Assembly (NCBI RefSeq): GCF_037203705.1
Contig: NZ_JBBCAT010000001.1
Coordinates: 124,001 to 188,000, forward strand
Origin: Prosthecomicrobium sp. N25
GTDB lineage: Bacteria; Pseudomonadota; Alphaproteobacteria; Rhizobiales; Ancalomicrobiaceae
Direction: 5' to 3'
DNA length: 64,000 nt
Made by a program: the position numbers and the translations under genes. Of this stretch, positions 38,714 through 47,351 are shown one piece after another (the stretch's first letter is position 1; every line of letters begins with the position of its first letter). Under the pieces are notes generated by a model, which saw only the letters and a list, made by a program, of their open reading frames with translations, was not told the origin of the DNA and did not search any database.

Positions 38714-40516
38714 CTAAGCCTCCACCTTCAGCACCTGGATGAAGGCCTCCTGGGGGATCTCGACCTTGCCGAACTGGCGCATGCGCTTCTTGCCCTCCTT
38801 CTGCTTCTCGAGGAGCTTGCGCTTGCGGGTGGCGTCGCCGCCGTAGCACTTGGCGGTCACGTCCTTGCGGAGCGCCCGGATCGTCTCGCGGGCGACGATG
38901 CGGCCGCCGATCGCCGCCTGGATCGGGATCTGGAACATGTGCGGCGGGATCACGTCCTTCAGCTTCTCGCAGATCGCCCGGCCGCGGCTCTCCGCGCGCG
39001 TCCGGTGCACCAGCATGGCGAGCGCGTCGACGGGATCGCCGTTGACCAGGATCTGCAGCCGCACGAGGTCGGACGGGCGGTAGTCGGTGATCGTGTAGTC
39101 GAAGGAGGCGTAGCCCTTCGAGACCGACTTCAGCCGGTCGTAGAAGTCGAACACCACCTCGTTGAGCGGCAGGTCGTAGACCACCATGGCCCGGTTGCCG
39201 ACGTAGGAAAGGTCCGCCTGGATGCCACGCTTGTCCTGGCATAGCTTCAGGACCGAGCCGAGATACTCGTCGGGGGTCAGGATCGTCGCCCGGATCCAGG
39301 GCTCCCGGATCTCCTCGATCTTGACCACGTCCGGCATGTCGGCCGGGTTGTGCATCTCCAGCTCGGTGCCGTCCGTCAGGGTCATCCGGTAGACGACCGA
39401 CGGCGCCGTGGCGATCAGGTCGAGGTTGAACTCGCGCTCCAGCCGCTCCTGGATGATCTCCAGGTGCAGGAGGCCCAGGAACCCGCAGCGGAAGCCGAAT
39501 CCGAGCGCCGCGCTGGTCTCCATCTCGTAGGTGAAGCTCGCGTCGTTGAGGCGGAGCTTGCCGACCGCCGTGCGCAGGTCCTCGAAGTCGGCCGCGTCGA
39601 CGGGGAAGAGCCCGCAGAAGACGACCGGCTGCGCCGGCCGGAAGCCCTCGAGCGCCTCCGCGGTCGGCTTGCGGTCGTCCGTGATGGTGTCGCCGACGCG
39701 CGTGTCCGCGACCTCCTTGATGGAGGCGGTGATGAAGCCGACCTCGCCGGGGCCGAGCTCGCCCATGTCCTTGAGCTTGGGCGTGAAGACGCCGACCTTC
39801 TCGACGTCGTAGGTGGCCCCCGTGCCCATCATGCGGATCTTCTGGCCCTTCCTGAGGGTCCCGTCGATGACGCGGACGAGCACGACGACGCCCAGGTAGG
39901 TGTCGTACCAGCTGTCGACCAGCATGGCCTTGAGCGGCCCCCCGACGTCGCCCTTGGGCGGCGGCAGGCGCTTGACGATGGCCTCCAGGACGTCCGGGAT
40001 GCCGAGGCCGGTCTTGGCCGAGATCGGGATCGCCTCGGAGGCGTCGATGCCGATGACCTCCTCGATCTGCTCCTTGACGCGGTCCACGTCCGCCGCCGGC
40101 AGGTCGACCTTGTTGAGGATCGGCACGATCTCGTGGTCGTTGTCGATCGCCTGGTAGACGTTGGCGAGCGTCTGCGCCTCGACGCCCTGGGAGGCGTCGA
40201 CGACCAGGAGCGAGCCCTCGCAGGCCGCCAGCGACCGCGAGACCTCGTAGGCGAAGTCGACGTGGCCGGGCGTGTCCATCAGGTTCAGGACGTAGGTCTC
40301 GCCGTCCGCCGCCTTGTATTCGAGCCGGACCGTCTGCGCCTTGATGGTGATGCCGCGCTCGCGCTCGATGTCCATGCTGTCGAGCACCTGCTCGACCATC
40401 TCGCGGCTGTCGAGGCCGCCGCAGGACTGGATCAGCCGGTCGGCGAGCGTCGACTTCCCGTGATCGATATGGGCGATGATCGAGAAGTTGCGGATGTTCG
40501 CGAGCGGCGTGGTCAT
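38714..40516 (-). CDS. lepA: Elongation factor 4 (LepA)
   Basis: 600 residues from ATG 40516. Translational GTPase: G1 [14 protein letters not shown]3 DTPGHVDF, G4 NKVDLP, then EF-G-like domains and the LepA-specific C-terminal domain ([26 protein letters not shown] and [16 protein letters not shown]). Length equals the family norm. LepA acts on the ribosome, probably in back-translocation or initiation quality control. Single gene with its own upstream region. Confidence 0.97.
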   Translation of the reverse strand: MTTPLANIRNFSIIAHIDHGKSTLADRLIQSCGGLDSREMVEQVLDSMDIERERGITIKAQTVRLEYKAADGETYVLNLMDTPGHVDFAYEVSRSLAACEGSLLVVDASQGVEAQTLANVYQAIDNDHEIVPILNKVDLPAADVDRVKEQIEEVIGIDASEAIPISAKTGLGIPDVLEAIVKRLPPPKGDVGGPLKAMLVDSWYDTYLGVVVLVRVIDGTLRKGQKIRMMGTGATYDVEKVGVFTPKLKDMGELGPGEVGFITASIKEVADTRVGDTITDDRKPTAEALEGFRPAQPVVFCGLFPVDAADFEDLRTAVGKLRLNDASFTYEMETSAALGFGFRCGFLGLLHLEIIQERLEREFNLDLIATAPSVVYRMTLTDGTELEMHNPADMPDVVKIEEIREPWIRATILTPDEYLGSVLKLCQDKRGIQADLSYVGNRAMVVYDLPLNEVVFDFYDRLKSVSKGYASFDYTITDYRPSDLVRLQILVNGDPVDALAMLVHRTRAESRGRAICEKLKDVIPPHMFQIPIQAAIGGRIVARETIRALRKDVTAKCYGGDATRKRKLLEKQKEGKKRMRQFGKVEIPQEAFIQVLKVEA

Positions 40517-40950
40517 CGGGATCCGGTCTGGTCGTGGGGTCGGGCGGGTAGATAACACCGGAACCCCCCGAGGCAAAGCGTGGAAGCCCCGAATTCGGCC
40601 GCGCCCGGCCCGCTTCGGGGCTCCGGCCGCCGCCGTGGCGCCGGCGGAGCGCCGCCGCGACCGGCTAGCCCGTTGAGATCGCTCGCCGAACGGGATGGAT
40701 CCGCCGCCGGCTCCGTGCCGCCGCCTCCGACGCCGTCGTCGCGCTGCCGGCCGGTGCCGTCGGGCGTCCCGCGCCGCGGTCCTGTCCGCCTCTCGATCCG
40801 GAATGTGCGCGACCCGCCCGCCCGCCTCGAGGGGCGCCGGGACGGAACCGACGGCGGCAGGGTCGGGGCCCTGTTCCGGTGACGGCCCGCTGGACGCCGC
40901 GGCCCGGGCGTGGAAGGATCGCGGCCCTTTCGAACGGAGGCGAACAGGCA
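40517..40950. other. 434-nt divergent intergenic region
   Basis: Between lepA (minus) and the DUF1330 gene (plus). Very GC-rich, with open frames that look like composition artefacts. One imperfectly spaced inverted repeat CCCGTT/AACGGG (40669-40694) is visible. A ribosome site GGAGG stands just before 40951. I see no further gene. Confidence 0.4.
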
Positions 40951-41259
40951 ATGAGCAAGGGCTACTGGATCGCGCGCGTCGACGTGACCGACGCGGAGGC
41001 CTACAAGCGCTACCTCGCCGCCAACGGGATCGCCTTCGCCAAGTATGGCGGGCGCTTCCTGGTCCGCGGCGGGCCCTTCGACAACCCCGTCGGCACCGCG
41101 CGCGAGCGCAACGTCGTGATCGAGTTCGACAGCCTCGAACAGGCCCGCGCCTGCTACGCCTCGCCCGAATACGCCGCCGCCATAGAGGCCCGCAGCGAGG
41201 GCGCGGTGGTCGACCTGATCATCATCGGCGGCTACGACGGCCCGCAGCCCGGCGCCTGA
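40951..41259 (+). CDS. DUF1330 family protein
   Basis: 102 residues from ATG 40951, GGAGG 9-10 nt upstream. The sequence [20 protein letters not shown], then [33 protein letters not shown] and a final [12 protein letters not shown], is a complete DUF1330 dimeric alpha/beta-barrel fold. Function of the family is unknown. Single gene upstream of dnaN with a 164-nt gap. Confidence 0.9.
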   Translation: MSKGYWIARVDVTDAEAYKRYLAANGIAFAKYGGRFLVRGGPFDNPVGTARERNVVIEFDSLEQARACYASPEYAAAIEARSEGAVVDLIIIGGYDGPQPGA

Positions 41260-41423
41260 CGGATTCCCGGATACAAACCCACGGATCCGCTTCGTCAGCG
41301 CCGCCCCGGGCCTTGCCAAGGTGGCCGTGACGATCCAAGTTTCGAAGTCCCGGTTCCCACACCTGGGACCGCCCACCCGACCGGCCGGAGACCTGCCCGG
41401 CCCAGCATCAGAGTCCGGAGATC

Positions 41424-42566
41424 ATGAAAGTCACCGTCGAGCGGGCGCACCTCCTGAAATCGCTCAACCACGTCCACCGCGTCGTGGAGCGCCGCAACAC
41501 GATCCCGATCCTCTCCAACGTGCTCCTGCGCGGGGAGGGCGGCGAGCTGAAGCTCAAGGCGACCGACCTCGACCTCGAAGTCTCCGAAGCGATCCCGGCT
41601 CTGGTGGCGGAGACCGGCGCCACCACGGTGCCGGCGCACATGCTCTACGACATCGTCCGCAAGCTGCCGGACGGCGCCCAGGTGGAGCTCGCCACCCGCA
41701 ACGACGGCGCCACCCTGGACCTGAAGTCGGGCCGCTCGAAATTCTCGCTGCAGATGCTGCCCGAGCAGGATTTCCCGGACCTGACCGCCGGCACCTTCAC
41801 GCACCGCTTCGCGCTGCCCGCCGCCGACCTCAAGCGGCTCGTCGACCGCACCCAGTTCGCGATCTCCACCGAGGAGACGCGCTACTACCTGAACGGCATA
41901 TTCTTCCATGCGGTGGAACGCGGCGGCGACCTGCAGTTCCGTGCCGTCGCCACGGACGGCCACCGTCTGGCCCAGGCCGAGATCGTCGCCCCGCACGGCT
42001 GCGAGGGCATGCCGGGCATCATCGTGCCGCGCAAGACCGTCGGCGAGATCCAGAAGCTCGTCGAGGACCCGGACGCGCAGGTCGGCATCGAGCTCTCCGA
42101 CACGAAGATCCGCTTCACCTTCGCGGGCAAGGGCGAGGGGGAGGCCGGCGCGGTGGTGCTCACCTCCAAGCTGATCGACGGCACCTTCCCGGAATACGGC
42201 CGCGTCATCCCGCAGGCCAACGACAAGGAGCTGAAGGTCGACCGCGACGAGTTCGCCGCCGCGGTGGACCGAGTGTCGACCATCTCGTCGGAACGGGGCC
42301 GCGCCGTGAAGCTGACCGTCGGCGACGGCCGGCTGGTGCTCTCCGTGGTCAACCCGGATTCCGGATCGGCCACCGAGGAACTCGGCGTCGAGTACGAGTC
42401 CGAGCCGCTCGACATCGGCTTCAACAGCCGATACCTCCTCGACATCGCCAGCCAGCTGGAGACCGGCACCGCCGTCTTCCGTCTCGCCGACCCGGGCTCC
42501 CCGACCCTCATCCACGACTTCGGCCAGACCAACGCCCTCTATGTGCTGATGCCCATGCGGGTGTGA
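41424..42566 (+). CDS. dnaN: DNA polymerase III sliding clamp (beta subunit)
   Basis: 380 residues from ATG 41424 (CGGAG upstream). N-terminal TVERAHLLKSLNHVHRVVE and RNTIPILSNVLL are typical of alphaproteobacterial DnaN. The hydrophobic cleft and C-terminal MPMRV match the clamp. Dimerises as a ring around DNA and tethers polymerase III. No dnaA or recF beside it and no DnaA-box cluster seen, so this is not an obvious origin region. Confidence 0.97.
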   Translation: MKVTVERAHLLKSLNHVHRVVERRNTIPILSNVLLRGEGGELKLKATDLDLEVSEAIPALVAETGATTVPAHMLYDIVRKLPDGAQVELATRNDGATLDLKSGRSKFSLQMLPEQDFPDLTAGTFTHRFALPAADLKRLVDRTQFAISTEETRYYLNGIFFHAVERGGDLQFRAVATDGHRLAQAEIVAPHGCEGMPGIIVPRKTVGEIQKLVEDPDAQVGIELSDTKIRFTFAGKGEGEAGAVVLTSKLIDGTFPEYGRVIPQANDKELKVDRDEFAAAVDRVSTISSERGRAVKLTVGDGRLVLSVVNPDSGSATEELGVEYESEPLDIGFNSRYLLDIASQLETGTAVFRLADPGSPTLIHDFGQTNALYVLMPMRV

Positions 42567-42576
42567 GCCGAACGGG

Positions 42577-43881
42577 CTAGCGTGCCGGCCGCTCCGCCTC
42601 CCCGGCACGCCCCCGCAAGGACGCCAGGGCGGACTCCGCCGCCTCGGCGTTCGCCGGGCAGGCCAGGCGCCGGCGCATCTCCTCGACCTGCCGCAGGTTG
42701 CCGGCCCGCGCGGCATTGTCCAGGTCGCGGCGCTCCCGTTCGCAGGCCTCGGTCGTCACCCGCCGCTTGCCCTCCTCGCCGCGCAGCCGCTCCACCTCCC
42801 TGAGGCCGGTCTCCACCCGCCCGAGGCTCGCCGGACAGAGGATCTGGTTGCGCAGCGCCGCGAGCCCGGCGGCGTCGCGCGCCGCCACCAGGGCATCGAT
42901 CCGTTCCGCCTCCGTGCCGCAGGCCCGGTCCTGCCGCGCCCGCACCTCCCGGTCCAGGACGTCGAGCCGGAAGCGCGCGTCGGCGGCGTAGTCGGAGCGC
43001 GGGAAGCGGGCAAGGAAGTCACGCAGGTCGTCGCTGCGGCTCGAGAAGCGCAGCCGTGCCCAGGCCGTCCCGTCCGTCTCCGCCGGGTTCAGCACGTAGG
43101 CGGCGTCGAGCGTCCCGGCGACATCGGGCACCTGCCGGCCGGCGGTCGCCTCCCGGACGTCGGCGGAAACCCGCCGGAAGAGGTCCGCGATCTCCAGATT
43201 GGGTTCGCGCAGGCGCTTGAGGAAGGCCCGGGTGAAGGGGCTGTTGCGGCTGCGCCCGTCCTCTGCGACATCGAGCGGCGCCGTCGCGTAGACGGTCAGC
43301 AGGCCGCGCGGCGCGGCGGCGCGCTGCAGCCCCCGCGGCACCGCCCCGGGTCTGGCCTCCGGGCGGGTCGACGGCGGCGGTCGACCTCCGAACGGATCGT
43401 TGCGGCAGGCATCGAAGATCATGATGCGCAGCCCGGGCACCCGGTCCTGCAGCAGCGCGCGGACGTCGTCGGCCGGCATGGCGTCGAAGCGGAGCGCGTC
43501 GGCGTCGTCGATCTTCACGTCGACGGGCATGAGGTAGTAGCGGCCCTCATGCTCGAGGGCATGCCCGGCATAGTAGACGAGGGCCACGTCGGCCCCGGCG
43601 GCCAGGCGCGAGAAGTCCCGGAGCACGTCGCGGGCGCCCGCCCGCTCCACGTCGAGGCGCGTCATCACCTCGAAGCCGAGGTCGCGCAGGGCCGCCGACA
43701 CGTCCTCGGCGTCCGCGCGCGTATTCTTGAGCGCCACGATGGAACGGTAGGCGGCGTTGCCGATCACGAGCGCGACGCGGCGCTCGGACGCGGCCCAGGC
43801 GGCCGAGGACCACAGGCACGCCACGAGGGACAGGAGGACCGCGAGGGTCCGCAGAGGGCCGGGCCGGGGCCTCGGCGTCAT
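42577..43881 (-). CDS. Secreted caspase-family (metacaspase-like, C14) protein with duplicated Cys module
   Basis: 434 residues. A signal peptide (LRTLAVLLSLVACLWSSAAWA) precedes a caspase p20-like domain: RVALVIGNAAY (35-45), catalytic His in VYYAGHALE (His107) and Cys in IMIFDACRNDPF (Cys159). The C-terminal 130 residues contain two related helical units, each with a pair of Cys (ACGTEAER...ILCP and ACERERRD...LACP), suggesting disulphides in the periplasm. Proteins of this type cleave after basic residues or act as scaffolds; target unknown. Converges with dnaN. Confidence 0.88.
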   Translation of the reverse strand: MTPRPRPGPLRTLAVLLSLVACLWSSAAWAASERRVALVIGNAAYRSIVALKNTRADAEDVSAALRDLGFEVMTRLDVERAGARDVLRDFSRLAAGADVALVYYAGHALEHEGRYYLMPVDVKIDDADALRFDAMPADDVRALLQDRVPGLRIMIFDACRNDPFGGRPPPSTRPEARPGAVPRGLQRAAAPRGLLTVYATAPLDVAEDGRSRNSPFTRAFLKRLREPNLEIADLFRRVSADVREATAGRQVPDVAGTLDAAYVLNPAETDGTAWARLRFSSRSDDLRDFLARFPRSDYAADARFRLDVLDREVRARQDRACGTEAERIDALVAARDAAGLAALRNQILCPASLGRVETGLREVERLRGEEGKRRVTTEACERERRDLDNAARAGNLRQVEEMRRRLACPANAEAAESALASLRGRAGEAERPAR

Positions 43882-43976
43882 TCACGCGACTCCGACGGAG
43901 AGGCCGCGATCCCGCGGCCGACCCTCAACCAATAGCCGGAGCCCCCGGCCGCATCAATCGCCGGGGTCGCTTGCGA

Positions 43977-44005
43977 CGCCGGCGTGATCGCCCGGGGCGC
44001 CGGCG
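43977..44005 (-). terminator. Hairpin after the RTX gene
   Basis: CGCCGGCG (43977-43984) pairs with CGCCGGCG (43998-44005), 13-nt loop, 6 nt past the RTX stop on the minus strand. No T tract. Confidence 0.35.
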
Positions 44006-44011
44006 GGACGG

Positions 44012-45094
44012 TCAGGTGAAGACGAAGTCGGCCGCCGAGAAATTCGCCGCCGTGAGCGTGCCGTTCGGGTCGTCCACCAGGATGTTGATGACATGGCCGG
44101 CCGAATCGATCGCCTTGATCAGCACGTCCCCGTCCGCCCTGTTGGTCGCGAAGGCGGTCCCGGGCGCCCCCGAGCTCGAATAGCTGGTGATGCCGAGCTT
44201 CTCGAGCACGATCCGGTCGAGCCCGTCCTGCCAGTCCATGATCGTGTCCTGGCTGCCGAGTGCGCCCGCACCCTTGAACACGAACCAGTCCCCGTCGCCG
44301 CCGCCCCACAGGTTGTCGTTGCCGCCCTCGCCGAGCAGCCGGTCGAACCCGATTCCGCCATTGATGGTGTCGGCCCCATTGCCGCCGTAGAGGATGTCCC
44401 GGCCGTCCCCGCCCCACAGCTTGTCGTCGCCGTCCTCGCCGCTGATGAAGTCGTCGCCCGCATCCCCGTAGGCGAGATCCGCGCCCGAGCCGACGGAGAT
44501 CCGGTCGTTGCCGTTGCCGCCGTGAGCCTCGTCCATCCCGTACTCGGAATCGAGGATGTCCGTGCCGTCGCCGCCGTCAAGGAAGTTGTTGCCGTCGCCG
44601 CCGTCGACGCTGTCGTCGCCGATGCCGCCATAGACTCGGTCGTTGCCGGACTGGCCCTTCAAGGCGTCGTTGCCGGCTTCGCCGTAGATCGTGTCGTTGC
44701 CGGCCCCCCCGCCGACCGCCTGCTGGGTGAGGACGCCGGTCGCCGGGTCGATGCGGTTGTTGAAGCCGTCGTTGCCGTCCCCGGCATAGATGAGGTCGTC
44801 CCCGTAGCCGCCGACGATGTAGTCCTCGCCGGCGCCGGCGCGAATGGTATCGTTGCCGGCCCCCGCCAGGATGTGGTCGTGGCCGTCCCCGGCGTCGATC
44901 AGGTCGAACCCGTCGTAGGTCACCAGGAGGTCGTTTCCGAGCCCGCCGTTGAGCTGGTTGTTGCCCGCGCCGCCGTCGAGCGTGTCGTTGCCGTCGAGGC
45001 CGAAGAGCGTGTCGTTGCCGTCGGACCCGGAGAGGCTGTCAGCCAGCAAGGTGCCCGTCAGGTAATCGTTCAGCAGCGTTCCCTTCAGGATCAT
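44012..45094 (-). CDS. RTX calcium-binding repeat protein
   Basis: 360 residues from ATG 45094 with GGGAGGG upstream. From about residue 22 to 265 it is nearly all glycine/aspartate nonapeptides of the type GGxGNDxLx (for example GSDGNDTLFG, GGAGNDTIYG, GDAGDDFISG), which form calcium-bound parallel beta rolls. The last 90 residues (FVFKGAG, DWQDGLDRIVLEK, NFSAADFVFT) resemble the C-terminal region of serralysin/RTX exoproteins that carries the type I secretion signal. No catalytic domain and no secretion genes nearby. Probably exported and surface-associated. Confidence 0.9.
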   Translation of the reverse strand: MILKGTLLNDYLTGTLLADSLSGSDGNDTLFGLDGNDTLDGGAGNNQLNGGLGNDLLVTYDGFDLIDAGDGHDHILAGAGNDTIRAGAGEDYIVGGYGDDLIYAGDGNDGFNNRIDPATGVLTQQAVGGGAGNDTIYGEAGNDALKGQSGNDRVYGGIGDDSVDGGDGNNFLDGGDGTDILDSEYGMDEAHGGNGNDRISVGSGADLAYGDAGDDFISGEDGDDKLWGGDGRDILYGGNGADTINGGIGFDRLLGEGGNDNLWGGGDGDWFVFKGAGALGSQDTIMDWQDGLDRIVLEKLGITSYSSSGAPGTAFATNRADGDVLIKAIDSAGHVINILVDDPNGTLTAANFSAADFVFT

Positions 45095-45412
45095 CGAGTT
45101 CCCTCCCCCGTTCCAACCGGCGCCCGATGATCCGGCCAATTGAGGCTTCTTCGCGACCGTCCTGTGTAGTCCTGGTCGGGCCGCGGATCTGCTTTATCTG
45201 TCAAGCACGATGCCATTCTATTACCCGATTTCGACGAAGAGAACTGAAGCGGATCATCGACATCTGGACCGCTGCGCCGCGGGGGCGGCCGCTCGAACGG
45301 AGGTGATTCGGCTTCGGCCCCGTGGTGACGCCGGCCGGGATCTCCGGCGACCGGCCCCCTTGCCCGCGTCGCCGCGCCGGCCGCCGCGGCAGGTGGCGGG
45401 CAGCCCGTCGGG

Positions 45413-45433
45413 CGTCAGTCTATCGTCAGTCTA
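45413..45433. repeat. Two direct copies of CGTCAGTCTA, 11-bp period
   Basis: Copies at 45413-45422 and 45424-45433. The spacing of one helical turn is typical of tandem half-sites of OmpR-type regulators. They lie about 45-65 bp upstream of the rightward promoter candidate. Confidence 0.45.
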
Positions 45434-45477
45434 GACAGGCCGGCCGGCGCCGACCGACCCCTGTATTGCTCGTATTC

Positions 45478-45505
45478 TTGACTATCGCGGCGATCTCACT
45501 AAAAT
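45478..45505 (+). promoter_or_regulatory. Candidate sigma-70 promoter
   Basis: TTGACT (45478-45483), 16-nt spacer, TAAAAT (45500-45505). The start of transcription would fall near 45512-45513, exactly at an ATG. Confidence 0.45.
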
Positions 45506-45512
45506 TTTTGAT

Positions 45513-45632
45513 ATGCACGATCTGTCTCGCGTTCTGCGCATCATCCGATTGAACCTGACGGCCGACCTCCGCCGTGCCTTGCGGTCCCTGCGCAGCTTGC
45601 GGCAGCCGCCGCCGCGACGGCGATACCGTTAG
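45513..45632 (+). CDS. Possible leaderless small protein, 39 residues
   Basis: ATG at 45513 lies 8 nt after the -10 element and has no ribosome site, so a leaderless message is the only plausible route. The product begins MHDLSRVLRIIRLNLT and is highly basic, ending in PPPRRRYR; one amphipathic helix is likely. I know no homologue. It may instead be the first bases of a small RNA. Confidence 0.25.
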   Translation: MHDLSRVLRIIRLNLTADLRRALRSLRSLRQPPPRRRYR

Positions 45633-45701
45633 GGTTCGATCGGACAGAACCAGAGTCTTCCCGAAAACTCCTTACATCCGCTGGGCAACAGCGAGGTCAG
45701 G

Positions 45702-45722
45702 CGTTCCGTCTTGATCGGAACG
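45702..45722 (-). terminator. Terminator candidate of the peptide-importer operon
   Basis: CGTTCCG (45702-45708) pairs with CGGAACG (45716-45722), 7-nt loop, 4 nt beyond the stop of the last ATPase gene on the minus strand. Confidence 0.4.
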
Positions 45723-45726
45723 TACG

Positions 45727-46491
45727 TCAGCCCCGACCCGCGGCGGTCGCATCCGGCCCGTAGGCTTCGCTCGCGGCCAGGAGTTCGCGCGCATAGTCGT
45801 GCCGCACGTCGCCGCTGCGCAGCGCATCCGCCGCGAAGGCGTCGACCACCTGCCCCTGCCGCATCACGGCGACCCGGTCGCACATGTGCGCCACCACGGC
45901 GAGGTCGTGGCTGACGAGCACGTAGGTGAGCCGCCGCTGCTCGCGCAGATCCGAAAGGAGATTCAGCACCTCGGCCTGCACGGAGACGTCGAGCGCCGAG
46001 GTCGGCTCGTCGAGCAGCAGCACCTCCGGCTCCAGCATCAGCGCCCGCGCGATGGCGACTCGCTGCCGCTGCCCGCCCGACAGCTGGTGCGGATAGCGGA
46101 AGCGGGCGGAGCGCGGCAGGCCGACCGCGTCGAGCGCCGCCTCCACGGCGCCGGGCGACCGGGCGAGGCCCTGGTTGTGAAGCGGCTCCAGGAGCTGCGC
46201 CTGGATGGTCTGGCGCGGATGCAGCGAGCCGTAGGGGTCCTGGAACACCATCTGGACCCGCTTGAAGAACCCGCGCGGCCGGTGCGGCGGCAGTGTCGTG
46301 CCGTCCAGCCGGATCTCCCCCGTGTAGTCGGGGTTGAGCCCCGCTAGCGCCCGCAGCACGGTGGACTTGCCGCTGCCGGACTCGCCCACGAGCCCGAAGG
46401 CGCTGCCGCCCTCGACCGTGAAGCTCACCCGGTCGACGGCCGCCGGCCCGTCCGGGGCGAAGCGGACCGTCAGGTCCCTGACCTCGATCAC
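45727..46491 (-). CDS. Peptide-type ABC importer ATPase (DppF/OppF-like)
   Basis: 254 residues from GTG 46491, whose codon overlaps the upstream stop (GTGA). Walker A GESGSGKST, QMVFQDPYGSLHPRQTI (typical of OppF/DppF), signature LSGGQRQRVAIARAL and Walker B VLLLDEPTSALD. The usual C-terminal oligopeptide-transporter extension is short. It forms a heterodimer with the ATPase encoded just upstream. Last gene of a five-gene importer operon. Confidence 0.92.
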   Translation of the reverse strand: MIEVRDLTVRFAPDGPAAVDRVSFTVEGGSAFGLVGESGSGKSTVLRALAGLNPDYTGEIRLDGTTLPPHRPRGFFKRVQMVFQDPYGSLHPRQTIQAQLLEPLHNQGLARSPGAVEAALDAVGLPRSARFRYPHQLSGGQRQRVAIARALMLEPEVLLLDEPTSALDVSVQAEVLNLLSDLREQRRLTYVLVSHDLAVVAHMCDRVAVMRQGQVVDAFAADALRSGDVRHDYARELLAASEAYGPDATAAGRG

Positions 46492-47351
46492 GGGCCCGCC
46501 TCCCCGCCGGTCAGCCAGGACGGGTCGCGGACCATCACCGGCAGGCGCCGCTGAGGGTGGCGGATCGACGGCAGCGACGCGAGGAGCGCGCGGGTATACG
46601 GATGCCCGGCCCGGTCCAGGTCGGCGGCGGCCAGCGTCTCCACGATGCGGCCGGCATACATGATGATCACCCGGTCGCAGAAGCGGCGCACCAGGTTGAG
46701 GTCGTGGCTGATGAAGATCAGCCCCATGCCGCGACTGGCGATCAGGTCGTCGAGCAGCGCCAGCACCTCCAGGCGCACCGTCACGTCGAGCGCCGAGGTG
46801 GGTTCGTCGGCGATCAGCAGGTCGGGCCCGGAGACCAGCATCATGGCGATCATGACGCGCTGCCCCATGCCGCCCGAGACCTCGTGCGGATAGAGGCCGG
46901 CCACGCGCGCCGGGTCGCGGATCTTCACCGCCTCCAGGATTGCCAGCGTCCGCTCCCGCGCCTCGCGCGCCGCGGCGCGCCCGGGATGGTGCAGCCGCCA
47001 GGACTCCGCGATTTGCTCGCCCACCGTCATGACCGGGTTCAGCGAGTATTTCGGATCCTGCATGATGAGCCCCATGCGGCGCCCGCGCAGGTCCATCATC
47101 TGCCGCTCGCTCGCCGCCACGAGGTCCACGTCCCGGAAGCGCAGCCGGTCGGCCGAGAGCTGCGCGGCCGGCGGCAGCAGGCGCATGACCGCGCGGCCGA
47201 CGGTCGACTTGCCGGCCCCGGATTCGCCCACGATGGCGACCTTCTCGCGCCCGACCGTGAAGGACACGTCCCGCACCACCGGCACGGGGTTCGCGCCGCG
47301 CCCGAAGGCGATGCGCAGGTTGCGGGCCTCGACGAGCGGCGCCTCCGGCAT
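46488..47351 (-). CDS. Peptide-type ABC importer ATPase (DppD/OppD-like)
   Basis: 287 residues from ATG 47351. Walker A GESGAGKST, GLIMQDPKYSLNPVMTVGEQI, signature VSGGMGQRVMIAMML and Walker B LLIADEPTSALDVTV. The C-terminal HPYTRALLASLPSIRHPQRRL is the oligopeptide/dipeptide-family extension. Start shares one base with the upstream permease stop (TGATG). Drives uptake together with the DppF-like ATPase. Confidence 0.93.
   Translation of the reverse strand: MPEAPLVEARNLRIAFGRGANPVPVVRDVSFTVGREKVAIVGESGAGKSTVGRAVMRLLPPAAQLSADRLRFRDVDLVAASERQMMDLRGRRMGLIMQDPKYSLNPVMTVGEQIAESWRLHHPGRAAAREARERTLAILEAVKIRDPARVAGLYPHEVSGGMGQRVMIAMMLVSGPDLLIADEPTSALDVTVRLEVLALLDDLIASRGMGLIFISHDLNLVRRFCDRVIIMYAGRIVETLAAADLDRAGHPYTRALLASLPSIRHPQRRLPVMVRDPSWLTGGEAGP

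Larger units (their letters stand above)
45095..45726. other. 632-nt intergenic region of lower G+C
   Basis: Upstream of the RTX gene (minus) and downstream of the peptide-importer operon (minus). Two AT-rich patches occur (45189-45240 and 45468-45515). TTGACA reads leftwards at 45204-45199 but has no good -10 partner. It also holds the direct repeats, the rightward promoter and the small open frame listed separately. Confidence 0.5.

Noticed and set aside
40669-40694. CCCGTT/AACGGG inverted repeat upstream of lepA
   Set aside because: Only 6 bp per arm with a 14-nt loop in very GC-rich DNA; expected by chance.
45210-45434. 74-codon plus-strand frame in the 45.1-45.7 kb gap
   Set aside because: No ribosome site, no folded-looking sequence and Arg/Pro-rich translation; probably non-coding.
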